Of a DNA stretch of 64,000 bases, positions 43,065 to 56,900 are shown one piece after another. Source of the stretch: Ovis canadensis (Eukaryota; Chordata; Mammalia; Artiodactyla; Bovidae); the NCBI RefSeq assembly GCF_042477335.2, contig NC_091255.1:33644501-33708500 (forward strand), given 5' to 3'. The notes under the pieces are model-generated. The model had not been told where the DNA came from. It was given only the letters and a program-made list of their open reading frames with translations, and made no database searches. The position numbers and the translations under genes are program-made. Numbering within the stretch: position 1 is the first letter of the stretch; each line of letters opens with the position of its first letter.

Positions 43065-43570
43065 ATGACCAACCTAGACAGCATATTAAAAAGCAGAGAC
43101 ATTACTTTGCCAACAAAGGTCCATCTAGTCAAGGCTATGGTTTTTCAGTGGTCATGTATGGATGTGAGAGGTGGACTATAAAGAAAACTGAGTGCTGAAG
43201 AATTGATGCTTTTGAACTGTGGTGTTGGAGAAGACTTTTGAGAGTCCTTTGGACTCTCCAGTCCATTCTAAAGGAGATCCGTCCTGGGTGTTCACTGGAA
43301 GGACTGATGTTGAAGCTGAAACTCCAATAGTCTGGCCACCTGATTTGAAGAACTGACTCATGTGAAAAGCTCCTGATGCTGGGAAAGATTGAGGGCAGGA
43401 GGAGAAGGGGACGACAGAGGATGAGATGGTTAGATGGCATCACCAACTCAATGAACATGGGTTTGGGTGGACTCCGGGAGTTGGTGATGGACAGGGAGGC
43501 CGGGCATGTTGCTGTTCATGGGGTTGCAAAGAGTGGGACATGACTGAACGACTGAACTGAACTGAACTGA
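43065..43570 (+). repeat. BovB LINE 3' end (part 2)
   Basis: Continues from ATGACCAACCTAGACAGCAT to GAACGACTGAACTGAACTGA. Confidence 0.93.
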
Positions 43571-43574
43571 TTGG

Positions 43575-44286
43575 GGAAAAAAACCCTAGGTAGAATTATA
43601 TGCACAAAATCTCAAAAGATCAGAAGAAATCCATGTCAACAGCATGGGCTCAGGAGTTTATCCATACTCCCCATTTAAAACACATCATGTTTCCCTGTGA
43701 CTATAAAAATAGCACATGGTCTTTGCAGAAAAGCTGAGAAATAGGGGACAGCATAAAAAGGAAAATAAAAATCACCCATAATCCCACCACTCAGAGATCA
43801 CTATTAACATTTTGGTATATCTCTCCTATGCTTAAAAAACACCTGTACTTGTATTTTATTGTGATTGGTATTAACACTAAACACAGTTTTGTGTCATGCC
43901 TTTTTCACTTAGCATTGTGTCAGGGACATTTCTCCAGGACATTACAGATGCTTTGGGACTATGAAGGTCATGGTCACTTCTGGTTCAGCCCCACATGAGA
44001 ACTGAGCTTTCGTAATAGGCTGAGCACCACGCTGTCTGGATGGGGAAAACACAGGGGAACCAGAAAAGCAGATATGGGAGATCTGAGTCCATAACACCAA
44101 CAGATTAGGAGCTGAGCTCCTGTGGGAAGGAGTTCTGGCTCTGAGCGGCTCTGTCTACATGTGGGAATCTCCCTGCTTCGCTGGAGGACCTGCTGGCTGA
44201 TTTCATTCATCTGAGATCAGGCCTGGCCAGCTTCAGTGGCAGGAGGCTCTGACATGAAGGTCAGCCAGGATAGAAAGCGTTTCTGG
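43575..44286. other. Intergenic; possible old repeat
   Basis: 43,680-43,945 (CATAATCCCACCACTCAGAG, then ATCACTATTAACATTTTGGT) resembles a widespread ancient repeat that I cannot assign. The remainder is unique and may include part of the FBXO39 3' flank. Confidence 0.45.
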
Positions 44287-44442
44287 GGGACCTCCCTGGC
44301 GGTCCAATGGTTAAGACTCTGCCTTCTAATGCAAAGAGTACGGGTTCGATGCCTGGTCAGAGAAATAAGATCTCACATGCTGCAGGGTGTAACCAAAGAT
44401 TAAAAATAAATGAACAAATCTTGTTCAACAACAACAACAACA
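44287..44442 (+). repeat. CHR-type SINE, truncated
   Basis: GGACCTCCCTGGCGGTCCAA with an A/(CAA)n-rich tail. Flanked by AAGCGTTTCT and AAGCCTTTCT. Confidence 0.82.
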
Positions 44443-44849
44443 AAAGCCTTTCTGAGCTGACACTGATAGTCGATGGAAATCTTGGCTCTGTTTCCTCCCT
44501 GGCACCTTTTCGGGAGCAAGGTCAGCAAAAGCCAGGGTCCCTGAGTAAGAACCTGCTGAGTGGCTTTGGGCTTTCAGCTCCATGGCTGACTGAGAATCAA
44601 AAAGCAAAACCAAACCACAAAAAAGAGAAATCACCCCTGGATAGCTGGCAAAGATAGCACTTTAAAGTCACCTGGGGTCTTCGCATGACGTCCTAGGCAT
44701 TGCTGGGGTGTCACGTTGGTGTGAAGCCAGCAAACAAGGAGGGAGAGGAGGAAAAGGGGTGGAGTAGGGGATGCCCCAAGTGTCATTCTATGAGGACCGG
44801 ATTGTCAGGTTCAAAGTGCTCCTGGTTTTCTTTCTCTGGAGAGCGCTGG

Positions 44850-48245
<3,396 letters not shown>

Positions 48246-48507
48246 TCACTTGTTTTCTGTGGGGAGTAAAAAGGAAGACCATTACCTGCCAAACACATAT
48301 TAAACCTAATGCAATGAACTTGCTCTGTGGCCCCATGTGTCAGTACTGGGCTGGTGCATGGGGGACAAAGATAAATAAACCATACAGTGTACACCCGCAA
48401 GGATTCACAGCCCAGCAGGGGTCTAGTGGGGACACAGACCAGGACTCAGTTACAACACTGTGGGAGACGAGAAAAGGCTCAGGTATATTCGTGGTGCCTC
48501 TGCCTCT

Positions 48508-48721
48508 GCTCAGTTGCTCAGTCGTGTCCGACTCTTTGCAACTCCATGGACTGTAGCCCACCAGGCTCCTCTGTCCATGGGATTCTCCAGGCAAGAAAAC
48601 TGGGGTGGATTGCCACTTCCTCCTCCAGGGGATCTTCCCGACCCAGGAATCGAATCTGCACCTCTTGCATCTCCTGCATTGACAGAAGGATTCTTCACCC
48701 ACTGAGCCACCTGGGAAGCCC
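48508..48721 (-). repeat. Bov-tA SINE
   Basis: Reverse copy from CTCAGTTGCTCAGTCGTGTC to GAGCCACCTGGGAAGCCC. Confidence 0.92.
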
Positions 48722-49154
48722 ATTCACGGTGCAGGGTAGCACAAACAAAGCATGATCAATTCTTTCTGGGTGAGAAGTAGTAGAGAGGGCTGCTTGGAGG
48801 AGGTGGCATCTGAGCTGAGGTTTGCAGGGTGGATATGTGTGTGCAAAGCAGATGGGTGGGTGGTGGAGGATCTGGTATACTCCAGGAAGAGGGAACACGA
48901 TGGGCGAAGCCACAGGATGCGAGCATATGTGATGTGTTCATATTCAGGGAATTAACAGTTGCTTGAAGCTTAATTTGTGACAGGCAAGGAGTGATGAACC
49001 TGGATCTGGGGCAGTGGGAGGTGCAGGCTCAAGGGCATCATTCAAGATGCTCTAAATGATGTGATAAAGACTGTGTCCTAGAGGAATTCTGACATCTTCT
49101 CTGGATGAATCACTGTGTTGAGCGACACTGCTGATGGCTGTGTCTCTACTCAGG

Positions 49155-49372
49155 GCTTCCCAGGTGATGCCAGTGGTAAAGAACTCTCCTGCCATTGCAG
49201 GGACATAAGAGACATGGGTTCGATCCCTGGATCAGGAAGATCCCCTGGAGGAAGGCATGGCAACCCACTCCAGTACTCTTGCCTGGAGAATCCCATGGAC
49301 AGAGGAGCCTGGCGGGCTACAGTCCATGGGGTCGCAAAAAGTCGGACACGACTGAAGCAACTAGTCGTGCAC
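49155..49372 (+). repeat. Bov-tA SINE
   Basis: Forward copy from GGCTTCCCAGGTGATGCCAG to GTCGGACACGACTGAAGCAA. Confidence 0.92.
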
Positions 49373-49929
49373 ACATATGTCTCTATTCAAAAGGCACAGC
49401 CGCAGAACAAAGGTGGAGAACCTCGCTGACATCAGGGCAGGTCTAAGGATCGCATGCCCAGAAGTGCTGTGGGCAGTCTTGAGGTAAAGAAAGAATACTC
49501 TGGGGGAGTGGAGGAAGGATGTTCTAGAGCGGAGTCCAGGCTTGAAGCCTGGGACTAGGGCAGCATGATAGTGGGAATCGGGGTGAATTGTGAGTTTTTT
49601 AGTGGACATGATCTGGCAACTGGTGAACAGAGAAATGGGAAGACTGGAAGGTCTCTGACTTGATTGAATTGCAGGTGGTACCCCCGTCAAGCTAGGGAGC
49701 CCCAGGGAAGAACTGGGCCAAGGCCCTACCAGATACACTGAGCCCTCGGTCAGGCTTTTCAGTCACGTGCTGTAATCTTCATGGCTTTGCTTTCAAAGTT
49801 TCCCCTGCCTGAAAACTACCCTCCTTTTCTCTGCTTCTCCCCAACTCTCCGTTTTTAAGGTTTAAGCCCCATGGCTCCACAAAGCTTCTATTGACTTTTT
49901 TATTCATTGTGGCTCATAAAAACTCAGAG

Positions 49930-50060
49930 CTGGAAGAGGCCTGAGAATTGAATTTTTTTTTTTTTAACAGATGGAAACTAGGAACAGAGAGGTGAAGGGG
50001 CCTGCCTGTGGTCACAGGCAAGTTAGTAATAGGCCCCAGGCTAGACCTGGGCTTTCTTAC
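49930..50060 (+). repeat. MIR fragment
   Basis: AACAGATGGAAACTAGGAAC, then TGGTCACAGGCAAGTTAGTA resembles the MIR core. A T-rich run lies at its left side. Confidence 0.6.
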
Positions 50061-50159
50061 TTTCTCTTGTACTTTTTTCCTGCCTCTACTTTTCAGGCCT
50101 TGGATGCAGAGGGACAAGTTAATCATAATTTTCAGTTCAGGACAGACATTTGTCTGTGC

Positions 50160-50364
50160 AAGAACTCTCTTTGATTTTATGACTCTGTGTGACCCCCATG
50201 GACTATAGCCCGCCAAGCTCCTCTGTCCATGGGATTCTCCAGGCAAGAATGCTGGAGTGAGTAGCCACTCCCTTCTCCAGAGGATCTTCCTCACCTAGAG
50301 ATCGAACCTGCGTCTCCTGCATTGCAGGCAGATTCTTTACTGTCTGCACCACGAGGGAAGCCCA
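50160..50364 (-). repeat. Bov-tA SINE
   Basis: Reverse copy with GGACTATAGCCCGCCAAGCT and ACCACGAGGGAAGCCC. Confidence 0.88.
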
Positions 50365-51019
50365 TTTATTCCCTTTTAACTCAATGTCCCACTTCACCGT
50401 TCCCCACCAGAGGCAGCTATTCCAGTGTGTCTGATGTGCTTCGTTTCGTTTGTGCGTGTGCTTGCCAAATGTGTGTTCCATGTCTGTAAGCACCATTCAT
50501 GTTGCCCTGTGTACATCTCACACTGCGCCTGTCACCTGAGTAGACCCAGTGGTTGATAGTCTCCTATTCATTCTCGCAGGAGGGGCCCCCGGGCCTCTTC
50601 CAGCTCTCCCCAACACCACAGTGGTGAAGAGCATCCTCAAACGAGATCCTGTAGGTTTCCTCCATGCCTTTATCCTCACTACCCCATCATCACGTACTGA
50701 ACAATTTGGCCCCTTCCTCCAGCTGGCCCTCCCATCTCCCACCCAGATAGGCCTCTGCATGGAAACTGGTAGCAGCCTATCCCCACCCAGGATACAGGGC
50801 TCTGGTGGGTTCAGCCCACCCCCTTCTTTTTCCCCTTTCAGCGTCAAAGCCTTTCTTTTCTATGAAGCCCACACACTCTTTGGAATGAGGAACAGCCTCA
50901 TTCTTCTTTTGAGGAAGTTTTTTAACTAATGAAGAAAAAAGAGTGTGTCTTTATTCACATATAAACTGTCTGGCGCTAGGGGACCCCACAGCACTTAGCA
51001 TAGAGCAAGGAACCTATAA
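50365..51019. other. No gene recognised
   Basis: About 0.65 kb between SINE copies. No exon or repeat family that I can name. Confidence 0.55.
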
Positions 51020-51210
51020 CCCAGGGATCGAACCTAGGTCTCCTCCATCGCAGGCAGATTCTTTACCACCTGAGCCATCTGGGAAGCCCAAGAATACTGG
51101 AGTGGGTAGCCTACCCCTTCTCCAGTGGATCTTCCCAACCCAGGAATTGGACTGGGGTCTCCTGTATTGGAGATGATTCTTTATCAGCTGAGCTACCAGG
51201 GAAGCCCTAA
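51020..51210 (-). repeat. Two joined Bov-tA head fragments
   Basis: Two reverse tRNA-head segments in succession, ending GAGCCATCTGGGAAGCCC (near 51,090) and GAGCTACCAGGGAAGCCC (near 51,207). The younger appears to have landed in the older. Confidence 0.75.
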
Positions 51211-51227
51211 GAGGTGAACAAGAATAG

Positions 51228-51412
51228 CTGCTGTTGCTGCTGCTGCTAAGTCGCTTCAGTCGTGTCCAACTCTGTGCGACCCCATAGACGGCAGCCCACC
51301 AGGCTCCCCCGTCCCTGGGATTCTCCAGGCAAGAACACTGGAGTGGGTTGCCATTTCCTTCTCCAATGCAGGAAAGTACTGGAGTGGGTTGCCACTGCCT
51401 TCTCTTGCTTCT
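51228..51412 (-). repeat. BOV-A2 SINE fragment
   Basis: Reverse copy starting with (GCT)n and TAAGTCGCTTCAGTCGTGTC. Mostly one monomer. Confidence 0.88.
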
Positions 51413-51429
51413 CCAAGAAAAGCTAAAAC

Positions 51430-51550
51430 CAGGGAATTCCATGGTGGTCCAGTGGTTGACTCCTGGTTTCCACTGCAGGGTTTCCATCCCTGGACAGGGA
51501 ACTAAGATCTCAGAAACCTCACAGTGCTGCCAAGGAAAGAAAAGAAAAGG
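51430..51550 (+). repeat. CHR-type SINE, truncated
   Basis: GGGAATTCCATGGTGGTCCA to GGGAACTAAGATCTCAGAAA with an AAGAAAAG-rich tail. Confidence 0.78.
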
Positions 51551-51555
51551 AAAAA

Positions 51556-51716
51556 GCTGCTGCTGCTGCTAAGTCGCTTCAGTCGTGTCTGACTCTGTGC
51601 GACCCCATAGACGGCAGCTCACCAGGCTTCCCCGTCCCTAGGATTCTCTAGGCAAGAACACTGGAGTGGGTTGCCATTTCCTTCTCCAATGCGTGAAAGT
51701 GAAAAGTGAAAGTGAA
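51556..51716 (-). repeat. BOV-A2 SINE fragment
   Basis: Reverse copy with (GCT)n, TAAGTCGCTTCAGTCGTGTC and CCATTTCCTTCTCCAATGCG. Confidence 0.88.
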
Positions 51717-51904
51717 TGGGGGGTCAGAATAGTTATCAGACACTTTAAACCATAGGGTGGGCCTGGAAGAACTTTGGTGAGTTGGGAATGATGTTGCAAG
51801 CCTTCCAAAAGTCATATCATTACCTGGAACCTATGCTACCCCTCAAGAGGCAGTGTAGATTAGTGGGTTAAATTCTGGTTGTTACCTGCACTATGTAACT
51901 TTGT

Positions 51905-52120
51905 GTGTGTGTTTTCTGTTGAGTCCAGACTCTCTGTGGCTCCATGGACTGTAGCCCATCAGGCTCCTCTGTCCATGGGATATTCCAGGCAAGAATACTG
52001 GAGTGGGTTGCCATTTCCTGCTCTAGGCGATCTTCCCCACCGAGGGATCGAATCTGCGTCTTTTGTGTCTCCTGTACGGGCAGGTGGATTCTTTACTACT
52101 AACATCACCTGGGAATCCCC
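51905..52120 (-). repeat. Bov-tA SINE
   Basis: Reverse, rather diverged copy: TCTGTGGCTCCATGGACTGT to CATCACCTGGGAATCCCC. Confidence 0.85.
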
Positions 52121-52124
52121 TCCA

Positions 52125-52375
52125 CATCTGTTGATATGGATAACTGTTCCTTTCTCCCAGTGTTGGGGGGATTAAATGGACTGAGATGGAAAACACTAGA
52201 ACAGTGGCCGGCATATAGTAAATGTTACTCAAGTGTTTGCTGCTGTCAGAAAGTTGGTGCCAACGTGCTTCTAAATAACATCCCTATAAGGAAGGTATTT
52301 ACGAATGGGGAAACAGGTGTTGGACGGTTAGGAAAATGAGATGGGTAAGTGGGGCGCAGGATTCGAACCCAGACG
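52125..52375. repeat. MIR-like fragments
   Basis: CCGGCATATAGTAAATGTTA (reverse MIR end) and AATGGGGAAACAGGTGTTGG, then GCGCAGGATTCGAACCCAGA (forward MIR). Moderately diverged. Confidence 0.5.
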
Positions 52376-52439
52376 CGGGAGCGTAGGCTGGGTTCACAAC
52401 GTCACACAGCTGCCAAGCCTGGGAGGACACTTGGGTGTT

Positions 52440-52850
52440 CCATCACCCGGGGATGTGGAGAGGGCCCAGGAGCCTCCCGGGGGCGGCGGGTGAGGAGAGG
52501 CGCCCACCCCGTCGCGCGCGTTACCGTTCGCGGGCCCCGCTTCTCCGGCTGCAGGGACCGCGAGCGCCAGGCCTGCTCCGCCCGCGCCGCCTCCGCTCCG
52601 ACACCAACTCCGCCGCCCGCGGCCGGGCCGAGGCTAGAGGCCCAGAGGCCTGCCGCCTCTGTGACGCGCCGCCACCTGCGGGGGTCTGATCATGCCCACG
52701 GCCGCGGGGCCCAAAGCCGGGGTGATTGCGCAGCTCGAGGGGCCAGACTAGGTGCCCCCACCCCGCAGACGGCCGGGGAGGCGCCCTGGCCACGGGGAGG
52801 GGAGGCAGGAGGCTGGGCCCCACAGCCCCTGCCCCCTGCCCGGCCCCTCT
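52440..52850 (-). promoter_or_regulatory. FBXO39: CpG island, candidate FBXO39 promoter
   Basis: CpG-dense sequence (GTCGCGCGCGTTACCGTTCG; many CGCC and GCCG groups) in otherwise ordinary DNA. It lies about 0.8 kb past the XAF1 poly(A) signal and 4.3 kb upstream of the FBXO39 start codon, the right place for the FBXO39 transcription start. No TATA box is visible. A possible minus-strand donor (CCGCAG then GTGGCG) lies near 52,676, but no first exon can be proved. The forward frame at 52,349-53,008 has no known domain. Confidence 0.55.
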
Positions 52851-52994
52851 GCACGCTGGGAAGTGGTTCTGCCCAGGACTTGGGTTGTGCAGGCCCGATC
52901 GTTCGCCACCTTTCCTGTCCGGATCCAGCCCCGGTTCCTGTCCATTGTCGGGGACGCTCTCTGGGAAGCCTAAGCCCCTGTCAGCCCAGCCTTA

Positions 52995-53190
52995 GTGTTG
53001 GTCTCTAAGCCGCTTCTGACTCTTTGCGGCTGTGGACTGTAGCCCGCCAGGCTCCTCTGTCCATGGGATTCTCGAGGCAAGAATCCTGGAGTGGGTTGCA
53101 TGGCTGTCTCCAGGGCATCTTCCCAACCCAGGGATGGAACCTCAATCTCCTGCCCTGCAGGCGGATTCGTTACCTTCTGAGACGCCAGGA
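52995..53190 (-). repeat. Bov-tA SINE
   Basis: Reverse, diverged copy: TGGACTGTAGCCCGCCAGGC to TTCTGAGACGCCAGGACCC. Confidence 0.85.
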
Positions 53191-53620
53191 CCCAAAGAAG
53201 GCCTTAAGCAAACCTGACTCAGCCAACCCGACAAAGCTTGAGAAAGGTCACCCTTCTGCAGTTTTTGGTGGGTGGGTGTGCACCCAAGCACCCACTGTCC
53301 TGGGCTTTGTCCTCCCTGGTGGGAGCTGGTACCCTAACCGGTCTCCCCACAGGCCAGGCAGACAGTTAGGGCTGTGCTACTTGCATGGAGGGGGCTGCTT
53401 CTCTGGGTGTCTCCCAGCTGCTCCCCCTGCCAGCAGCCTCCACTGGCACCTCTTCGTGCATTACCTAGCTGCCCCCATCACCCAACCTCATTTTTCTCTT
53501 CCTTTCTCTCATTTTCTGCCACTCCCCTTCCCATGTCGTCCTAGCTGCTGCTTCCCCACCCACCCGCCCCTGGCCCTGGAAAACCTGTCAAAAATCTAAA
53601 GAAAGGTGGAGGACAGGGTT
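53190..53620. other. Between CpG island and XAF1 3' end
   Basis: About 0.43 kb of unique-looking sequence. No gene or repeat recognised. Confidence 0.6.
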
Positions 53621-53634
53621 TCGGGAAGATCTTT

Positions 53635-53640
53635 TTTATT
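53635..53640 (-). terminator. XAF1: XAF1 poly(A) signal
   Basis: AATAAA on the minus strand, 283 bases beyond the XAF1 stop codon; cleavage is expected 10-30 bases further on. The intervening sequence is a plausible 3' UTR. Confidence 0.7.
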
Positions 53641-53922
53641 CTTCAGAGATAAAGCTGGATTTCCCAAGGTGTCCAGGCTGGGTTGGGCCTAGATGCTTGA
53701 TCAGAATTCTCAGGCAGAAGAGTTGGCATTCTCTTTTCCTCCTGGTTTAGATGTAGCTCTTGGGCAGACCAACCATCTCTGTTCAAAAGGAGGAAAATAG
53801 TTAAGATCCAAACCTTTTCTTCAGCAAGAAAGAAACCCAGTGAATAAAACCTCTAGCACAGAAAGCAAACAGAAAAAACTGTAAAAACAAAATCTTCAAA
53901 ATCTGTTGTACCTTTCCCAAAG

Positions 53923-53979
53923 CTAGCTGGAACTTCTCACTTGTTTTCCTTTTGATGAAGCTAACCGCCGGCATTTCTC
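53923..53979 (-). CDS. XAF1: XAF1 coding exon 7 with stop
   Basis: 19 codons including TAG, acceptor TTCTTTAG: EKCRRLASSKGKQVRSSS, stop. Human ends EKCRWLASSKGKQVRNFS. Confidence 0.95.
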   Translation of the reverse strand, partial: EKCRRLASSKGKQVRSSS

Positions 53980-56900
53980 CTAAAGAAAAGGATATTTTAA
54001 AAGTTCAAGGTGTATAAGGTGAGAAGTGTTAGTTCCTGGGATATCGCTGGTTAAACCTATCCCCAGTTCCTGGAGCAGGGACCCTGAGCTGTAGATGGCA
54101 TAGAAAAGTCATAGGTAGAGATGAATGTATTTGCAAAGCAAAAATAGAGACCCAGATGTAGAGAAGAAATTTGTGGATACCAAATGGGGTTGGGGTGTGG
54201 GGAGAGGAGGGTAGGATGAACTGAGAGACTGGGATTGACATATATACACTACTATGGCTTCCCAGGTGGTTCAGTGGTAAAGATTCTGCCTGCAATGCAC
54301 GAGATATGGGTTCGATCCTGGGTGGGGAAGATCCCCTGGAGAAGGAGATAGCAACCCACTCCAGTACTCTTGCCTGGAGAATCCCATGGACAGAGGAGCC
54401 TGGCGGGCTACAGTCCATGGGGTCTCAAAGAGTTGGACACAACTGAGTGACTAACACTTCCACATTTCTTTTAGTGACTAAAAAACAACAACAATGTATA
54501 AAAGAGACGACTAATGATAACTTACTGTATAGCACAGAGAACTCTACTCAGTACTCTGTAATGACCTATATGGGAAAAGAACCTAAAAAAGAGTCAACAT
54601 GTATACGCATAACTGACTCACTTTGCTGTACAGCAGAAATTAACACAATGTTGTAAGGCAACTGTACGCCAATAAGAACTTAGAAAAGAAAAAAGAGAAG
54701 AAAAGGGAGGCCAGTGAACTGGGAGGGGTCTATGGGAGGTCTGGGACAGCGTTTAATAGAGGACTGTCGTCATCAGGAGGGTGAACGAACAGATTAGAGG
54801 GTACCCACGCTGTGGCTTCCCTGGGGGCTCAGATGGTAAAGAATCCTCCTCTAATGCGGGAGACCTGGGTTCAGTCCCTGGATTGGGAAGATCACCTGGA
54901 GAAGAGAATGGCAACCCATTCCAGTATTCTTGCCTGGAGAAGCTCCATGGACAGAGGAACCTGGTGGGCTACGATCCATGGGGTCGCAGAGTCGGACTCA
55001 ACTGAGCCGCTAAGCACAACACAGCACACCATGGACTCGTGTGTGTGAGTGAGAGTTGCTCAGTCGTGTCCAGCCCTTTGCAGCCCCATGGACAGTAGCC
55101 TGCCAGGCTCCTCTGTCCACGGGATTTTCCAGGCAACAATACTGGAGTGGGTTGCCATTCCATTCTCCAGGGGATCTTCCCAACCCAGGGATTAAAACCA
55201 ACTCTCCCACATTGCAGGCAGACTCTACCATCTGAGCCACTAGGAGGTCCTCATGGACTCTTACAACATTAAAAAAAGAAAAAGGAGGGGCAACATCATT
55301 TGACTTGGAGGGATGCCCTTCTTATTATTGGTTATTGATGAATCCTATACAAGCAGTGTGTACAATTGGACTCCAAATGTGTGTGTGTGTATGTGTGTGT
55401 GTATGCAGTTATATAACAGAGTTGCCAGATAAAATACAGTCTGTCCAGTTAGATTTTAATTTTAGAGAGACAAAGAATTTTTCTTAGTATTAGTATGTCC
55501 CATGAAATTATTTTGTAGTTATTTTTGTCCCAAGTAATGAATTTTTCTTTGCTAAATTCAGCAAGCCCATCATTAAGGATAGAGAGAAGTATGAAAGGAA
55601 ATCTCAGTTGTAGGAGGCAAGGGAATATGGCACTAATACCCTCAGCAAGTATGAAATTCACTCAGCTTGGTAAAATTGTGTGCTTGTGTGCATATAGAGA
55701 TGCTTAACAAAGTTAGAAGGAACAAGATTTAGGTCTACTTCTTTGTAAGGAGTGTGCGTCATATATTCAGCAAAAAAGGCAAATGGTGGAGTCATGAGTC
55801 TAGGAAGATGATATATGGGGGAAGAAAACCAATTCAAACCCCATGTTTGAAACCAATTCAAACCCCAGGTTTTTGTGAACAGAGGTGACGTTTTGGAAGG
55901 ACACCCATCTGGAGGCTGAAACTAGTACCTCATGGCATGGGACTTGGGAGGTGGCGTGGGGGTGGGGGTGGATTAGCTTTATCTTTATGTTTGTTTGTAT
56001 GGTATCATGTCAAATGGTTACAACAAAATCTAGTATCTAGTACTAGCAAATTCCGGGAGATAGTGAAGGACAGGGGAGCCTGGTGTGCTGCCTTTCAAGG
56101 GGCTGCAACGAGTTGGACACGACTTAGCTACTGAACAACAACAGTAACTTTTCTATTTTGAAAAACATCAAATAATGAAAATATTTTAAAGTGAGACATC
56201 CTTTATGGGGCTTGAGAGCATAAGCTTTGGAACTACATCCACATGTATACCTGGCTGGATTCTGTCACTCTCTAATTGTGAAATCCTGGGGAAGCCACTC
56301 GACCTTTCTGTTTAGTTTCCTTATCGATAAGGTAGGGGTAAAATACCTTCCTGATGTTTATAATGATTAACCATTTGTAAAGAGCTTTGCCACCCGCTGG
56401 ACTGTAGCCCCTCAGGCTCCCTGGTCCATGGAATTTTCCAGGCAAGAATACTGGAGCGGTTGACCATTTCCTTCTCCAGGGGATCTTCCTGACTGAGGGA
56501 TCAAACCCGCGGCTCTTGCATCTCCCGCGTTGGCAGCCAGGTTCTTTACCAGCTGAGCCACTGGGGAAGCCCTGCTTTGTATTGTAACTGGTGCATAATT
56601 GTTAACTACCTCTAATACTAATTCTTCTTTATTGGAAAATAATCTAGGATGTGAAAAATCAGGTTATTGAAGCTGCAAATCCTGAGCTACTAGAGGTAAA
56701 CCTTAATCTGCTAGAGACAAGATACCAACTGACTTAGGATCTTGACCAAGGCTCTGATCTCTGGACTGCAGTTGCCTTATCTACGCCATGAGAGAGCTAG
56801 ACTGGATGCCTCTATTCATTTGTTTGTTCCATGGTTTGGGAGCGTTTGCTGTGGTCAGGAACTGGGCTGGGAACTGGAGATAGAGAAGAGAGATTGGCTC

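Noticed and set aside
52349-53008. 219-codon plus-strand frame in the CpG island
   Set aside because: Arg/Pro/Gly-rich, no homology recognised, and on the strand opposite to the expected FBXO39 promoter. CpG islands often give such frames.
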